The notes: a model not told the origin generated them from the letters alone. Counted from the stretch's first letter, positions 1 to 9,781 are shown. The stretch is DNA of 64,000 nt from Shewanella loihica PV-4 (GCF_000016065.1 NC_009092.1:2976001-3040000), one strand, 5' to 3'. A program made the numbers and translations.

Positions 1-982
1 GAGCGTTAAGTTCAGCAACATAGGTGTTGATGCTAATGGTAAGTTCGTCTTTGACGTACAGGTACTGGGTGCCGATGGCGCCGCCCTGGATGGCGAGCTA
101 TTAGATCCAAAATCACGTGTGGTTGTGGCCTGGGATATCGACAAAGACTTCCCTGCCTACAGCGATGCCTCTTATAGCAATCGTCGTATCGCCCTAGAAG
201 AAGGGGTTTACAACGCCGAGACTAAGACTTACACCCTAACCGGTACTAAGTTTGATCTACCTGCCGATGCCAACGGCAAGACCTTCGAGCTCTGGTCAGC
301 GCTGAAAGTCTGCTTCAACAACGGTGGCTATGGCGTTGCCGAGATTAAGCCTACCGCCTGTGCGACCGAAGGCGTACGTAAGGTAGAAGCTAAACAAGAA
401 GCGATGCACTTCGTCTGGAAAGATGGCGCCATCGACGACAGCGCAACACCTGCCGAGCGTCGCGACATCATTGACCCTAGCAAGTGTCAGGGCTGCCACA
501 ACCAGGAAAACCATCACTACAACAATGGTTACAACTGTCAGACTTGCCACACTTCTGACAAGACCACTAAGGCTAACGCCAGCGAGCAGTATCCAAATGC
601 GAAGAAACCAACCAGCTACGCCTACAAGGCGCACGAAGCTGAGGGTCACTTCCTCAAGTATGCTGGCGTAGGTTCTAGCACTGTTGTGAAAACAGACTGT
701 ATGACCTGTCACACTGACGGCGGTATCGAACTGGGCCGCGCTCCTGAGCGTACATGGCGCTATGGTAACCTGTTAACAGGTGAAGACATCTGGGTATCTT
801 CCGATGCAGGTGCTTGTATGAGCTGTCACCAGAAATACCTGAGCGATGCAGCCAAGTCTCACATCGAGACCAACGGCGGTATCTTAGACGGTGTTGATGC
901 CGATGACGTACGTACTCGCGCAGCAGAAACCTGTAAGACCTGTCACACACCTGAAAAGGTGATGGAACTGCACGGTCACTAG
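1..982 (+). CDS. omcA: OmcA-type outer-membrane multihaem cytochrome c, 3' end only
   Basis: The reading frame is open from base 2, so the gene begins before the window; 326 C-terminal residues are visible. Five CXXCH haem motifs appear (CQGCH, CQTCH, CMTCH, CMSCH, CKTCH), which is the size of one pentahaem domain of the decahaem MtrC/OmcA family. Family members are cell-surface lipoproteins that pass electrons to Fe(III), Mn(IV) and flavins. Position directly upstream of mtrC matches the omcA-mtrC-mtrA-mtrB order of S. oneidensis, and the C-terminal tail (CKTCHTPEKVMELHGH) looks OmcA-like. An UndA-type paralogue cannot be excluded without the N-terminal half. A GTG at 119 is only an internal codon. 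Confidence 0.85.
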   Translation, partial: SVKFSNIGVDANGKFVFDVQVLGADGAALDGELLDPKSRVVVAWDIDKDFPAYSDASYSNRRIALEEGVYNAETKTYTLTGTKFDLPADANGKTFELWSALKVCFNNGGYGVAEIKPTACATEGVRKVEAKQEAMHFVWKDGAIDDSATPAERRDIIDPSKCQGCHNQENHHYNNGYNCQTCHTSDKTTKANASEQYPNAKKPTSYAYKAHEAEGHFLKYAGVGSSTVVKTDCMTCHTDGGIELGRAPERTWRYGNLLTGEDIWVSSDAGACMSCHQKYLSDAAKSHIETNGGILDGVDADDVRTRAAETCKTCHTPEKVMELHGH

Positions 983-989
983 TAGGTTT

Positions 990-1018
990 GACCCACTAAC
1001 TCTCAAGGTTAGTGGGTC
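990..1018 (+). other. Perfect 11-bp hairpin downstream of omcA
   Basis: GACCCACTAAC (990-1000) and GTTAGTGGGTC (1008-1018) pair perfectly around a 7-nt loop, starting 8 nt after the omcA stop. There is no T-run, so it is more likely an mRNA 3'-end stabiliser than a terminator by itself. Confidence 0.7.
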
Positions 1019-1031
1019 GACATCTACCTCG

Positions 1032-1060
1032 AAGGGAGGCACTCGCCTCCCTTTGTTTTT
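1032..1060 (+). terminator. Rho-independent terminator after omcA
   Basis: AAGGGAGGC (1032-1040), loop ACTC, GCCTCCCTT (1045-1053), followed by TGTTTTT. It suggests omcA and mtrCAB are separate transcription units, with the mtrC promoter between 1061 and 1354. Confidence 0.85.
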
Positions 1061-1354
1061 ACTGTAGAACAGTGAACGCTAAAATAAGAACAAAAATCGC
1101 AAAACTGTTTCATTTTGCAACATTTTTTCCGTCAAGCCGCCCCATTCTCCGCCCGTCGGGCTACCCCTTTAGAAATAGAAAGATCTCGGTCACACATTAG
1201 ACTCAGTCAGGCAGATTTTAGCCGCTTGTTACGTTAGCATTTCCTTGGGGATTTCTATTTCCAGCATTGACTTAGGTCGCACAACTTATAACTGAGAATC
1301 GGCGCAATCAATGGCCATGCACTTAAGACGATGCCAAACCTATGCAGGGAAAAA
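1061..1354 (+). promoter_or_regulatory. omcA-mtrC intergenic region, probable mtrCAB promoter
   Basis: About 295 bp without a gene between the omcA terminator and mtrC. In S. oneidensis this regulon is CRP-dependent. Here I see only one good CRP half-site (TCACA near 1189-1193) with a poor partner, so no operator is called. An AGGGA Shine-Dalgarno sequence at 1346-1350 serves mtrC. Confidence 0.45.
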
Positions 1355-3325
1355 ATGATGAACGTACAAAATAATAAATTTAAGCTGCTACTCGCAGCAG
1401 GTGCCGTCTCCATGGCTCTCACTGGTTGTGGTGGCAGCGACGGTAGTGATGGTAATCCTGGCAACCCAGGCGGCCCAGCAGCCGATGCCATTGAAGTACT
1501 TCACCTTGATGTCACCAAGGTTGAATACGACAACGGCACACCCACAATCACAGTCTTTGCGACCAACCAGGAAGATCTTCCTGTTATCGGTCTGAAAGAT
1601 CTTGAAGTGAAAAAAGTGGTTCAGCTACTGCCACAAGGCACGACCGGTGCAGGTAATGCCGCCGAATGGCAATATATCGGCTCACAAAAAGCCTTTACCG
1701 ACCACAAGAATGGTAACTACACCTTCACCATCGACGTGGAAGGCTACAACCCAGAGCTGACCCAAAGATACAATATCGTCGCCAAGGCCTCGACACTGCT
1801 CGACGGCGTCACCCTGGTGCCGCAAACCGAGATCGCCGAAGACTTCTCTGGCGAAGGTTATGAGCCACTCTACACCAAGAATGTGGTCTCAACCGCCAGC
1901 TGTAACAGCTGTCACGCCGAAGGACAGAAGATCTACCACAGCTACACCAGCGTAGAGACCTGTGTCTCTTGTCACACCCAAGAGATGGCTGATGAGAAAG
2001 GTAAGCCACAAGTTGCCTTTAACCATCTGATCCACAACGTCCACAACGACGCTAAGATGTATGGCCGCAACATGGACCAGAGCGCCGAAACTGCGCACCA
2101 CATAGTCCAGGACAACTGCCAAGCCTGTCACGTTCAGTCTGACGAGCTCACCGAGTGGGGCAACTGGTCACGTATTCCAACCATGGAAACCTGTACTAGC
2201 TGTCACGTCAACATCGACTTTAAGGCGGGTAAAGGCCACTCTCAGCAAAACGACAACAGCAACTGTGTTGCCTGTCATAACGCGAGCTGGACTGCCGAGC
2301 TGCACACTCAAGCTGGTAGCGACAAGAAAGCCCTTATCGACCAATACGGCCTGAATGTTGAGTCAACCATCAACACCGAAGGCACTGCTGCCACCATCAG
2401 CGTTCAAGTGGTCGATGCCAGCGGCGCCGCCGTTGATATCAACACCATTCTGCCTATGGTACAGCGCTTCGAGATCGTGACTAACGTAGGTCCTAACAAT
2501 GTAACCCTAGGTTATGGCGGTAAAGACTCTATCAACGCCGTGAAGAATGGCGTGGTCGATGCCAAGGCGCTAGTCGAAGATGGCAAGCTGGTTTACACCA
2601 CTAGCAAAGATCTTAAGCTAGGTGCCAACGGTATCGACAGCGAGACCGCCTTTACCTTCGTTGGCTGGGCAATGTGCTCAGACAAGGGTGAGTTCGTGAC
2701 CTGTGACGATCCTGCCTTCGACGGTAGCGACACCGACAAGTACACCGGCATGAAAGCCGACCTTGCCTTCGCCGCACTAGCAGACAAGGCGCCAAGCATG
2801 CGTCACGTCGACTCAGTGAACTTCACCGCCTGTGCCTCTTGTCACACCACAGAGTTTGAAGTGCACAAGGGTAGCCACCATGCAGGTTTCGTCCTGTCTG
2901 AGCAGCTCTCTCACGCGAAAGACGCCAACGACATGCCTATCATAGGTGTCGATGCCTGTGTGGCCTGTCACACACCTGACGGCACATACGCTGGCGGCGC
3001 GAACAAGGGTGCCCTGGAGATGAAGCTGCACGTGGTACACGGCGAGCAAGGCATCATCAAAGATTGTGCCCAGTGTCACAACGACTTCAACCTGGACGCC
3101 TTCAAGGCTAAAGGTGCCCTGGCAACTGCTGCTGGCCAATACAGCACACCTATCGCCGCGACTTGTACTTCTTGTCACACAAGCGATAGCGTCAAGGCCC
3201 ACGCCGAAAGCCAAGGTGCCATCATCAATGGTGCTAAAGATGTCGCTAACGATGCGGCGCAGCTAGAAACTTGTTTCTTCTGCCACGCACCTGTTATCGA
3301 AGATCACACTGCGGTGAAGATGTAA
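1355..3325 (+). CDS. mtrC: MtrC, outer-membrane decahaem c-type cytochrome lipoprotein
   Basis: Terminal electron-exit protein of the MtrCAB conduit, displayed on the cell surface. The 656-residue product opens with a lipoprotein signal ending LTGC (lipid Cys about residue 25) and a Gly/Ser/Asp-rich linker. Ten CXXCH motifs fall in two groups of five (CNSCH, CVSCH, CQACH, CTSCH, CVACH; then CASCH, CVACH, CAQCH, CTSCH, CFFCH), each following a beta-rich domain, as in MtrC. The C-terminal end (DHTAVKM) resembles S. oneidensis MtrC. I chose ATG 1355 because AGGGA lies just upstream; ATG 1358 is equally possible, and the in-frame ATG at 1331 would add eight residues before the signal. mtrA follows after 81 bp. 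Confidence 0.96.
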   Translation: MMNVQNNKFKLLLAAGAVSMALTGCGGSDGSDGNPGNPGGPAADAIEVLHLDVTKVEYDNGTPTITVFATNQEDLPVIGLKDLEVKKVVQLLPQGTTGAGNAAEWQYIGSQKAFTDHKNGNYTFTIDVEGYNPELTQRYNIVAKASTLLDGVTLVPQTEIAEDFSGEGYEPLYTKNVVSTASCNSCHAEGQKIYHSYTSVETCVSCHTQEMADEKGKPQVAFNHLIHNVHNDAKMYGRNMDQSAETAHHIVQDNCQACHVQSDELTEWGNWSRIPTMETCTSCHVNIDFKAGKGHSQQNDNSNCVACHNASWTAELHTQAGSDKKALIDQYGLNVESTINTEGTAATISVQVVDASGAAVDINTILPMVQRFEIVTNVGPNNVTLGYGGKDSINAVKNGVVDAKALVEDGKLVYTTSKDLKLGANGIDSETAFTFVGWAMCSDKGEFVTCDDPAFDGSDTDKYTGMKADLAFAALADKAPSMRHVDSVNFTACASCHTTEFEVHKGSHHAGFVLSEQLSHAKDANDMPIIGVDACVACHTPDGTYAGGANKGALEMKLHVVHGEQGIIKDCAQCHNDFNLDAFKAKGALATAAGQYSTPIAATCTSCHTSDSVKAHAESQGAIINGAKDVANDAAQLETCFFCHAPVIEDHTAVKM

Positions 3326-3406
3326 TTTGCGCATCTCAAATTGAAAACCGGGGGAGTCACCTCCCCCACTTTTCACGACTCATTTGTGCAAATTAGGATG
3401 CCTATT

Positions 3407-4396
3407 ATGAAAATCACAAATCAATTCAAAAGCCTGTTTCCGGCGGTGATGGCGGCAGCGCTACTTACCCTTGGCATAAGCCAGGGCGCGGTGGCGTCCA
3501 AGTGGGATGCCAAGATGACCCCGGACGAGGTGGAAGCCACCCTGGACAAGAAGTTCGCCGAAGGCCAGTACTCGCCTAAGGGCGCCGACTCTTGTCTCAT
3601 GTGTCACGGCAAATCTGAAAAAGTCATGGACCTGTTCAAGGGCGTACACGGCGCTGCCGACTCGAGCAAGAGCCCGATGGCCGGCCTGCAATGTGAAGCC
3701 TGCCACGGCCCTATGGGTAAGCATAACCGCGGCGGTAACGAGCCGATGATCGCCTTCGGTCCCGACTCTACCCTGTCTGCCGAGAAGCAAAACAGCGTCT
3801 GTATGAGCTGTCACAAAGATGACAAGCGCATGGCCTGGAACGGCGGTCACCATGACAACGCCGATGTGGCCTGTGCCTCTTGTCACTCGGTGCACACAGA
3901 TAAAGATCCTGTGCTCTCTAAGAACACAGAGATGGAAGTCTGTACCAGCTGTCACACCAAGCAAAAAGCCGACATGAACAAACGCTCTTCTCACCCAATG
4001 AAGTGGGCGCAGATGGTCTGTAGCGATTGTCACAATCCACACGGTACCCTGTCGGACTCGGACCTGGTCAAGCCCAGCGTTAACGAAACCTGCTATTCGT
4101 GCCACGCAGAAAAACGCGGCCCAAAGCTATGGGAACATGCGCCCGTAACTGAAAACTGCGTTACCTGTCACAACCCGCACGGCAGTGTTAATGAGGGCAT
4201 GTTGAAGACCCGCGCCCCGCAACTTTGTCAGCAGTGCCACGCTAGCGATGGCCATGCCAGCAATGCTTACATGGGCAACACTGACCAAGGTTCTAACGTG
4301 GGTGGCAATGCCTTTACCGGTGGTCGCAGCTGTCTGAACTGTCACAACCAGATCCATGGTTCTAACCATCCATCTGGCAAACTATTCCAGCGCTAA
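3407..4396 (+). CDS. mtrA: MtrA, periplasmic decahaem c-type cytochrome
   Basis: MtrA carries electrons from the periplasm through the MtrB barrel to MtrC. The 329-residue product has a Sec signal (cleavage probably after AVA, residue 30) and ten CXXCH motifs evenly spaced (CLMCH, CEACH, CMSCH, CASCH, CTSCH, CSDCH, CYSCH, CVTCH, CQQCH, CLNCH). Length and motif spacing match S. oneidensis MtrA (about 333 aa). Start ATG 3407 has an AGGA at 3395-3398; the longer in-frame versions would put non-signal sequence ahead of the signal peptide. Only 12 bp separate it from mtrB, so the two genes are clearly one operon. Confidence 0.96.
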   Translation: MKITNQFKSLFPAVMAAALLTLGISQGAVASKWDAKMTPDEVEATLDKKFAEGQYSPKGADSCLMCHGKSEKVMDLFKGVHGAADSSKSPMAGLQCEACHGPMGKHNRGGNEPMIAFGPDSTLSAEKQNSVCMSCHKDDKRMAWNGGHHDNADVACASCHSVHTDKDPVLSKNTEMEVCTSCHTKQKADMNKRSSHPMKWAQMVCSDCHNPHGTLSDSDLVKPSVNETCYSCHAEKRGPKLWEHAPVTENCVTCHNPHGSVNEGMLKTRAPQLCQQCHASDGHASNAYMGNTDQGSNVGGNAFTGGRSCLNCHNQIHGSNHPSGKLFQR

Positions 4397-4408
4397 GGAG
4401 ACGAGAAG

Positions 4409-6508
4409 ATGAAATTCAAACTCAATGTAGTCACCCTCGCCCTTATCGCTAATGCCGGTATCGTCATTCCCGGCATGGCGCTGGCCGACGGCTATGGCAT
4501 TCAAAACGCCAACACAGAAAAGGTGAAGTTCGATAACTGGGCCTGTAAGCGCTGTAAGATTGAGACAGGCGTCACTGGCACTATCGGTGCCGGCGTCGGT
4601 TACAACGACAGCGACGACATCCGCTCGGCCAACGCCTTTGCCGCCGAAAATGAATTTGTCGGCAAGGTCGACGCCGATGTGAGCTACATCAGCGAATCTG
4701 GCTACCGTGCCAGTATAGAGGCGCAAAACCTCGGCATGGAAAACGGCCGCCTGGATCTTGAGTCTGGCAAGGTAGGTCAGCACAAGCTGAGCCTCAACTA
4801 CCGTCAGATAGCCACCTACAAGACTGATAAGGCTATGAGCCCTTATCAAGGCGTGGGCGGCGACCACCTGACCCTGCCAGACAACTGGCAGACGGCGGGT
4901 TCGAGCCAGGATATGAGCGAGCTATACAGCAGCCTCAACCCACTGGAGCTGTCGCTCAAGCGCAAGCGCGCCGGCATCGGCTTCGAGTATCAGGGTGAAG
5001 AGCTGTGGAGCACCTACGTCAACTACCAGCGTGAAGATAAGACCGGCCTTAAGCAGGCATCGGGCAGCTTCTTCAATCAGTCTATGATGCTGGCAGAGCC
5101 TGTGGATTACACCACAGACACAGTTGAGGCGGGTATCAAGCTTAAAGGCGACAACTGGTTTACCGCCCTGGCCTACTCAGGCTCGAGCTTTAAGAACCAG
5201 TACAGCCAGCTCACCTTCGACAACGCCTTTAATCCGACATTCGGCGCCCAGACTCAAGGCACTATGGCCTTAGACCCAGACAACGAGGCGCACACTGTCT
5301 CGCTGATGGGCCAATACACGGCGGGAAGCACCATCATGAGCGGCCGCGTGCATTATGGTCAGATGAGCCAGGATCAGGCGCTGGTTACCTCAGGTTATGG
5401 GTACCAGACACCTGTGGACGCGCTGGATGCCAAGGTCGACATGAAGGGCGCTAACCTCAAGGTGGTGTCTCGCATCAACCGCACGGTTCGCGTTAACGCC
5501 AGCTATGACTATAGCGACCGCGATAACAAGACCAATGTGGAAGAGTGGACCCAGATCAGCATCAACTCCACCACAGGCAAGGTGGCCTACAACACCCCTT
5601 ATGACTTCACGACACAAAGGGCTAAGTTGGGCGCCGATTTCCGTCTGAGCCGTGGCATGAAGCTGGAAGCGGGTTACGACTTCCGCCGCGACGAGCGTAG
5701 CTACCAGGACCGCGAAACCACAGATGAGAACACGCTATGGACCAAGTTCCACCTCAGCGCGTTCGACAACTGGGATATGTGGATCAAGGGCAGCTATGGC
5801 GAGCGTGATGGCTCTGAATATCAGGCCTCGGAGTGGACTTCGAGCGAGTCTAACAGCCTGCTGCGTAAGTACAATCTGGCGGATCGTCAGCGCACCATGG
5901 TTGAAGCCCGTATCAGCCACACGCCAATCGAAGCCCTGACCATAGACTTCGGTGGCCTTTATGCCTTAGACGACTACAACGAAACCCAGATAGGTCTGAC
6001 CGAGTCGAAAGATGTCAGCTACGACATTAACGCCAGCTACCTGATCAACGACGACATGATGGTCAACGCCTTCTACAATCGTCAAAACATAGACTCAGAG
6101 CAGGCAGGCAGCAGCAACTACAGCACGCCTAACTGGTTTGGTCTGGTGGAAGATCAGGTCGATGTGATCGGCGCTGGGTTCAGCTACAACAATCTGTTAG
6201 AGAAGAAACTGCGCCTGGGCGTGGACTACACCTACTCAGATTCGAGCAGCAACACCCAGGTAAAACAGGGTCTCAGCGGCAACTATGGTGATTACTATGC
6301 CAAGGTCCATAACGTCAATGTCTACGGTCAATACCAGGCCACAGACAATATGGCACTGCGTCTTGACTACAAGATGGAGAAATACAAGGACAATGACCCA
6401 GGTAACAGCATAGCGCCAGACGGGATCTGGAACGTTGTCGGCTTTGGTTACAACAGCCATGACTACAACGCTCACCTGATCATGCTGAGCATGAGCTACA
6501 AGCTGTAA
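4409..6508 (+). CDS. mtrB: MtrB, outer-membrane beta-barrel of the MtrCAB conduit
   Basis: A 699-residue barrel that sheathes MtrA across the outer membrane. A signal peptide ends near ALA-25. The CXXC pair at residues 46-49 (CKRC) is the hallmark of metal-reducing MtrB proteins and lies in the usual N-terminal position. The rest is alternating aromatic/polar beta-strand sequence without cytosolic features, ending SMSYKL. A purine-rich GGAGACGAGAAG precedes the ATG. It is the last gene of the operon and is followed at once by a strong terminator. MtrE/PioB-type relatives are the alternatives; gene order favours MtrB. Confidence 0.95.
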   Translation: MKFKLNVVTLALIANAGIVIPGMALADGYGIQNANTEKVKFDNWACKRCKIETGVTGTIGAGVGYNDSDDIRSANAFAAENEFVGKVDADVSYISESGYRASIEAQNLGMENGRLDLESGKVGQHKLSLNYRQIATYKTDKAMSPYQGVGGDHLTLPDNWQTAGSSQDMSELYSSLNPLELSLKRKRAGIGFEYQGEELWSTYVNYQREDKTGLKQASGSFFNQSMMLAEPVDYTTDTVEAGIKLKGDNWFTALAYSGSSFKNQYSQLTFDNAFNPTFGAQTQGTMALDPDNEAHTVSLMGQYTAGSTIMSGRVHYGQMSQDQALVTSGYGYQTPVDALDAKVDMKGANLKVVSRINRTVRVNASYDYSDRDNKTNVEEWTQISINSTTGKVAYNTPYDFTTQRAKLGADFRLSRGMKLEAGYDFRRDERSYQDRETTDENTLWTKFHLSAFDNWDMWIKGSYGERDGSEYQASEWTSSESNSLLRKYNLADRQRTMVEARISHTPIEALTIDFGGLYALDDYNETQIGLTESKDVSYDINASYLINDDMMVNAFYNRQNIDSEQAGSSNYSTPNWFGLVEDQVDVIGAGFSYNNLLEKKLRLGVDYTYSDSSSNTQVKQGLSGNYGDYYAKVHNVNVYGQYQATDNMALRLDYKMEKYKDNDPGNSIAPDGIWNVVGFGYNSHDYNAHLIMLSMSYKL

Positions 6509-6531
6509 TTACCGTGCATTTATAGCTAGCT

Positions 6532-6559
6532 AAAAACCCGCGCCCGTCGCGGGTTTTTT
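6532..6559 (+). terminator. Rho-independent terminator of mtrCAB
   Basis: CCCGCG (6537-6542), 5-nt loop, CGCGGG (6548-6553), flanked by A-run and T6. It closes the operon 24 bp after the mtrB stop. Confidence 0.92.
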
Positions 6560-6664
6560 ATGCTCCATCGTTGATTGCCATCTCGCAAAAACAGCCTCCC
6601 AGGCTTTTTCCCGTCGGGCTTTTACCGTAAGCTCAACACACCACCTCCAAGATGACGCAGCGCC

Positions 6665-7828
6665 TTGTACTTTCTCGATAATCAACTCGCCCAGCAGATA
6701 GTCGATCGCACCATGGCGATCATAGGACACAACATCAATGTGATGAACAGCCAAGGGGTGATACTCGGCTCGGGCGAGCCCCACCGCATCGGCTCCACCC
6801 ACGAGGGTGCCCTGCTGGCCATCAGTCAGAACCGCACCGTCGAGCTAAACAGCGCCAGTGCAGCCAGCCTGCAGGGGGTCAAGCCTGGCATCAACCTGCC
6901 GCTGCACTATCAGGGTGAGATCATCGGCGTAATAGGCATCACGGGAGAACCCGAACACCTCAAAGCCTTCGGTGAGCTATTGAAGATGACCGCCGAGATG
7001 ATCGTCGAGCAGGCCAACTCGCTCGATGTGGCCCAGTGGCGCGCCCGTCAGCAGGAAGAGTTTATCCTGCAGCTGATAAAGCCCGAGGGGCGGGATCTCA
7101 ATCACCTGAAGATCTGGGCCCAGCGTCTGGATATCGATCTCGAGATGCCAAGGGTCGCAGCCGTGCTGCGTATCAGCGACGACGCCGGCGACGAGCTGGC
7201 CAACTCCCAACTCAAGACGGTACTGCATCTGTTAGAGACGCCGTCACGCGGCAACCTGATCGCCATGACCTCCATGACTGAGCTGGTGATCCTCAAACCC
7301 GCCTTCTTAGACGGCAAGGCCTGGAGCGCCGAGGCCGAGAGCCTGCGCATCGACCGTCTGCTCAAGCGTCTGCCCAGTGAACTAAACGCCAGGTTAAAGA
7401 TTTCCCTAGGCCACTACTTTCCCGCCACCATGGATATCAACCGCTCCTATCAGACGGCGCTGGAAACCCTGAATTTTGGCCAGCAGCTACACCCAGAGCA
7501 GAGCAAGTACCTGTATGAAGATCATGCCCTGCTGGTGATGCTCTCTGGGCTAAAACATGACTGGCGCGGCGAGCAGCTACTGAGGCCGTTTCAGCGCCTC
7601 ATCGACAGGGATAAAAACGCCCTGCTGCGCAAGACACTGGCCAGCTATCTGGGCCATTTCGGCGACCAGCAAGCCTGCGCCAAGGCGCTGTTTATCCACC
7701 GTAACACCCTGAGGTACCGCCTGGATAAGATCGCCCAGATCACTAAGGTGGATATTCAAAAACTCGACGGCCTGCTACAGCTCTACCTGGGTCAGGTGCT
7801 GCTAAGCCGCGGCCAGGACCAAGGCTAA
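6665..7828 (+). CDS. cdaR: CdaR/SdaR-family sugar-diacid/glycerate transcriptional regulator
   Basis: 387 residues, the length of E. coli CdaR (385). Family order is visible: an N-terminal diacid-recognition domain (about 1-130, with LHEGALL-like and GEIIGVIGITGEP segments), a GGDEF-like middle and a C-terminal PucR-type helix-turn-helix around FIHRNTLRYRL (about 346-356). The start is a TTG: an in-frame TGA at 6653 blocks any earlier start, and the first 17 residues align with the E. coli start. There is no obvious Shine-Dalgarno sequence, so expression may be low. In enterobacteria CdaR activates glucarate/galactarate/glycerate genes; here the likely targets are the GntP-family permease and glycerate kinase genes at 14.0-16.6 kb. 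Confidence 0.88.
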   Translation: MYFLDNQLAQQIVDRTMAIIGHNINVMNSQGVILGSGEPHRIGSTHEGALLAISQNRTVELNSASAASLQGVKPGINLPLHYQGEIIGVIGITGEPEHLKAFGELLKMTAEMIVEQANSLDVAQWRARQQEEFILQLIKPEGRDLNHLKIWAQRLDIDLEMPRVAAVLRISDDAGDELANSQLKTVLHLLETPSRGNLIAMTSMTELVILKPAFLDGKAWSAEAESLRIDRLLKRLPSELNARLKISLGHYFPATMDINRSYQTALETLNFGQQLHPEQSKYLYEDHALLVMLSGLKHDWRGEQLLRPFQRLIDRDKNALLRKTLASYLGHFGDQQACAKALFIHRNTLRYRLDKIAQITKVDIQKLDGLLQLYLGQVLLSRGQDQG

Positions 7829-7855
7829 ATGATGACCATGGCAAACAGGCCTGGG

Positions 7856-7888
7856 CTAAGCTAGACAGGCCTAAGTTAGACAGGCCTA
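7856..7888. repeat. 15-bp tandem repeat between convergent cdaR and the pseudouridine synthase gene
   Basis: Two 15-bp units (7856-7870 and 7871-7885) differ at one position (CTAAG[C/T]TAGACAGGC). A partial third unit starts with CTAA at 7886, which is the stop codon of the minus-strand gene. Confidence 0.8.
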
Positions 7889-9622
7889 AAAATCGGGATC
7901 GCAGCTAAAGCTGACTCGCTCACCGCTGATGGGATGGTTAAAGGCCAGATACTGGGCGTGCAGATGCAGGCGGTTGGCCTTAGCCCCGTAGAGATCATCG
8001 CCTATGATGGGCATGCCCAGGCCATCCTGATGGGCACAGTGCACCCTGAGCTGATGGGTACGTCCCGTCTTAGGAAACAGTGACAGCAAGGTCGTCCCCT
8101 CGCCTCTGGATTTTACCAGCCAATAGGTATGGGCATGTTTTCCGTGCTCGAAACACACCAGCTGACGCGGCCTGTCGTCGAGATCTACCCGCAGCGGCAG
8201 CGTGATCTCGCCCTCTTCCCCCTGCACCTCACCCGCTACCCTGGCCAGATAACGCTTCTCCACGGTGCGGCCGATGAACTGCTGCACCAATGCGGTATTG
8301 GCCTCACTGCTCAGGGCGATCACCATCAGGCCTGAGGTGGACATATCCAGGCGATGGACAATCAGCGGCCCGGTCGCCTTGGGAAAGGCCTGGCGCATAC
8401 GGCTATAGACGCTGTCGGTTACGTGCTTGCCCGGCACAGAGAGAAACTCCGCCGGCTTGTTGACCACGGCGATCGCCTCATCCTGATAGATAATGGAGAG
8501 ATCTTTGCCCTCGGCGGGATTGTTCAGCAGTGGGTTGTCATCCAGCGCTATGCCACTCAGCATATGGGCCAAAATCGGCTCACACTTACCGTGACAGGCG
8601 CCATAGAACTGCTTGTGCTGCTTCACCTCCGATTTGGGCGATGCCCCCCACCAGAACTCCGCCATGGCGACGGGCTTGAGGCCGTTGGCGAAGGCAAACT
8701 GCAACAGCTTAGGCGCGGCGCATTCTCCCGCACCAGCAGGAGGTAATCCTTTTGGCGACAGGCTTTTAGTTGAGAGGCTAAATAGTGTGTTGAGATCTTT
8801 GACCTCCCCCGCCTGATTCAAGAAGCAGTACTGGGCAAACAGCTTACGCTGCAGCGCGTTGGACTGACTGGCCCTCTGCTGCTTAAGCACCTCAATCTCA
8901 TCTTGCAGCGCGCTTAGGCGATGCTCGCGCTCGGCGATCTGACTATCCCACTGCTCATTTAACAGCCTTAGCCTGTGCTTCTCGGCCACGCTCTCGCGGC
9001 CAAGTTGTTGCTGCAAATCCTCGAATGCCTGGGCATCTAGCCGCTCACCGGCCACACGTCTGGCCTTACGCGCCTTACGATTTTCGATGATCTCTGCCCG
9101 CAGCTCGGCCACCGCTGCGGCTTTACCAGCGTTTAATGTGTTTAGCTCATCACTAAGCGATGCAAGTTCTGGCGCCTGCTGCAGCGATTCAAGCTCAGCA
9201 GTTAACTGATTGATGGCCAGCTGCTCGCCGTGAAAGAAGCTGTCCTGGGTCAGCATGTCGAACACCGGCGGCACGAAGCCCGGCAGTAGATTCTGCTCGG
9301 CTAACTTACCGGAAAACGCCTTGAGATAGCCAAGCTCGCCATCAGCCTTTTGCACCACCAGCACGCCAAACATCTTACCTATGGCGCCTTCGCGCGGCCC
9401 CGTCAGGCCAAAGTTATGTTGCCAGGTCTGTTGCTGCTCTAAATGCGCTTGCAGCTCGCTGGCCGCCAGCTCACACAGCCTGTGGGGCTCATAATAAAAG
9501 GGAAAGGTAAACCGCTCAGGCAGCGCTATGCCCTCGATTGAGGTGCTAAAGGGGGTGAAACATTGCTGGGCACAGTACATGGCGTCTGACATCTTGAGTA
9601 AATAGGCGATAAGGGGGCCCAT
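7886..9622 (-). CDS. RluA-family RNA pseudouridine synthase with N-terminal extension and coiled coil
   Basis: 578 residues. The C-terminal third carries the RluA-type catalytic domain: HRLDMSTSG with the catalytic Asp, then GRTHQLRVH and IIGDDLYG. Upstream lie about 130 residues of unrecognised N-terminal domain and a charged, Gln/Glu/Ala-rich helical stretch (about 145-265) that reads as a coiled coil. The enzyme should isomerise uridine in rRNA or tRNA. The large extension resembles the long RluA-like proteins of Vibrio and Shewanella rather than E. coli RluA (219 aa). Start is uncertain: ATG 9622 has AAGGA but long spacing, and ATG 9592 is an alternative. Confidence 0.85.
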   Translation of the reverse strand: MGPLIAYLLKMSDAMYCAQQCFTPFSTSIEGIALPERFTFPFYYEPHRLCELAASELQAHLEQQQTWQHNFGLTGPREGAIGKMFGVLVVQKADGELGYLKAFSGKLAEQNLLPGFVPPVFDMLTQDSFFHGEQLAINQLTAELESLQQAPELASLSDELNTLNAGKAAAVAELRAEIIENRKARKARRVAGERLDAQAFEDLQQQLGRESVAEKHRLRLLNEQWDSQIAEREHRLSALQDEIEVLKQQRASQSNALQRKLFAQYCFLNQAGEVKDLNTLFSLSTKSLSPKGLPPAGAGECAAPKLLQFAFANGLKPVAMAEFWWGASPKSEVKQHKQFYGACHGKCEPILAHMLSGIALDDNPLLNNPAEGKDLSIIYQDEAIAVVNKPAEFLSVPGKHVTDSVYSRMRQAFPKATGPLIVHRLDMSTSGLMVIALSSEANTALVQQFIGRTVEKRYLARVAGEVQGEEGEITLPLRVDLDDRPRQLVCFEHGKHAHTYWLVKSRGEGTTLLSLFPKTGRTHQLRVHCAHQDGLGMPIIGDDLYGAKANRLHLHAQYLAFNHPISGERVSFSCDPDF

Positions 9623-9713
9623 TTGGCATTAGGGTCCTTACTGAAAGTGGGGATTTTACGCGCTCACGCCGATGAAGTCATGGGACTGACGTAATAATTT
9701 GCGCCTTGAGGAC

Positions 9714-9781
9714 ACGATACTAGCCTATCCGTAACACTTGGCTATTCGTGATACTAGGCCGTCCGTGACACTAGCCGAGGC
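9714..9781. repeat. 17-bp tandem repeat, four units, spanning the TDT gene stop
   Basis: Units 9714-9730, 9731-9747, 9748-9764 and 9765-9781 are all exactly 17 bp and share the pattern GTRACACTAGSC. The stop codon of the minus-strand transporter gene (9754-9756) lies in the third unit, and the fourth unit is its C-terminal coding sequence. Confidence 0.85.

Noticed and set aside
1178..1196. CRP site in the mtrC promoter
   Set aside because: One TCACA half-site only; its partner is poor.
1012..1200. 62-residue reading frame between omcA and mtrC
   Set aside because: It begins inside a hairpin and crosses the omcA terminator; no ribosome site.
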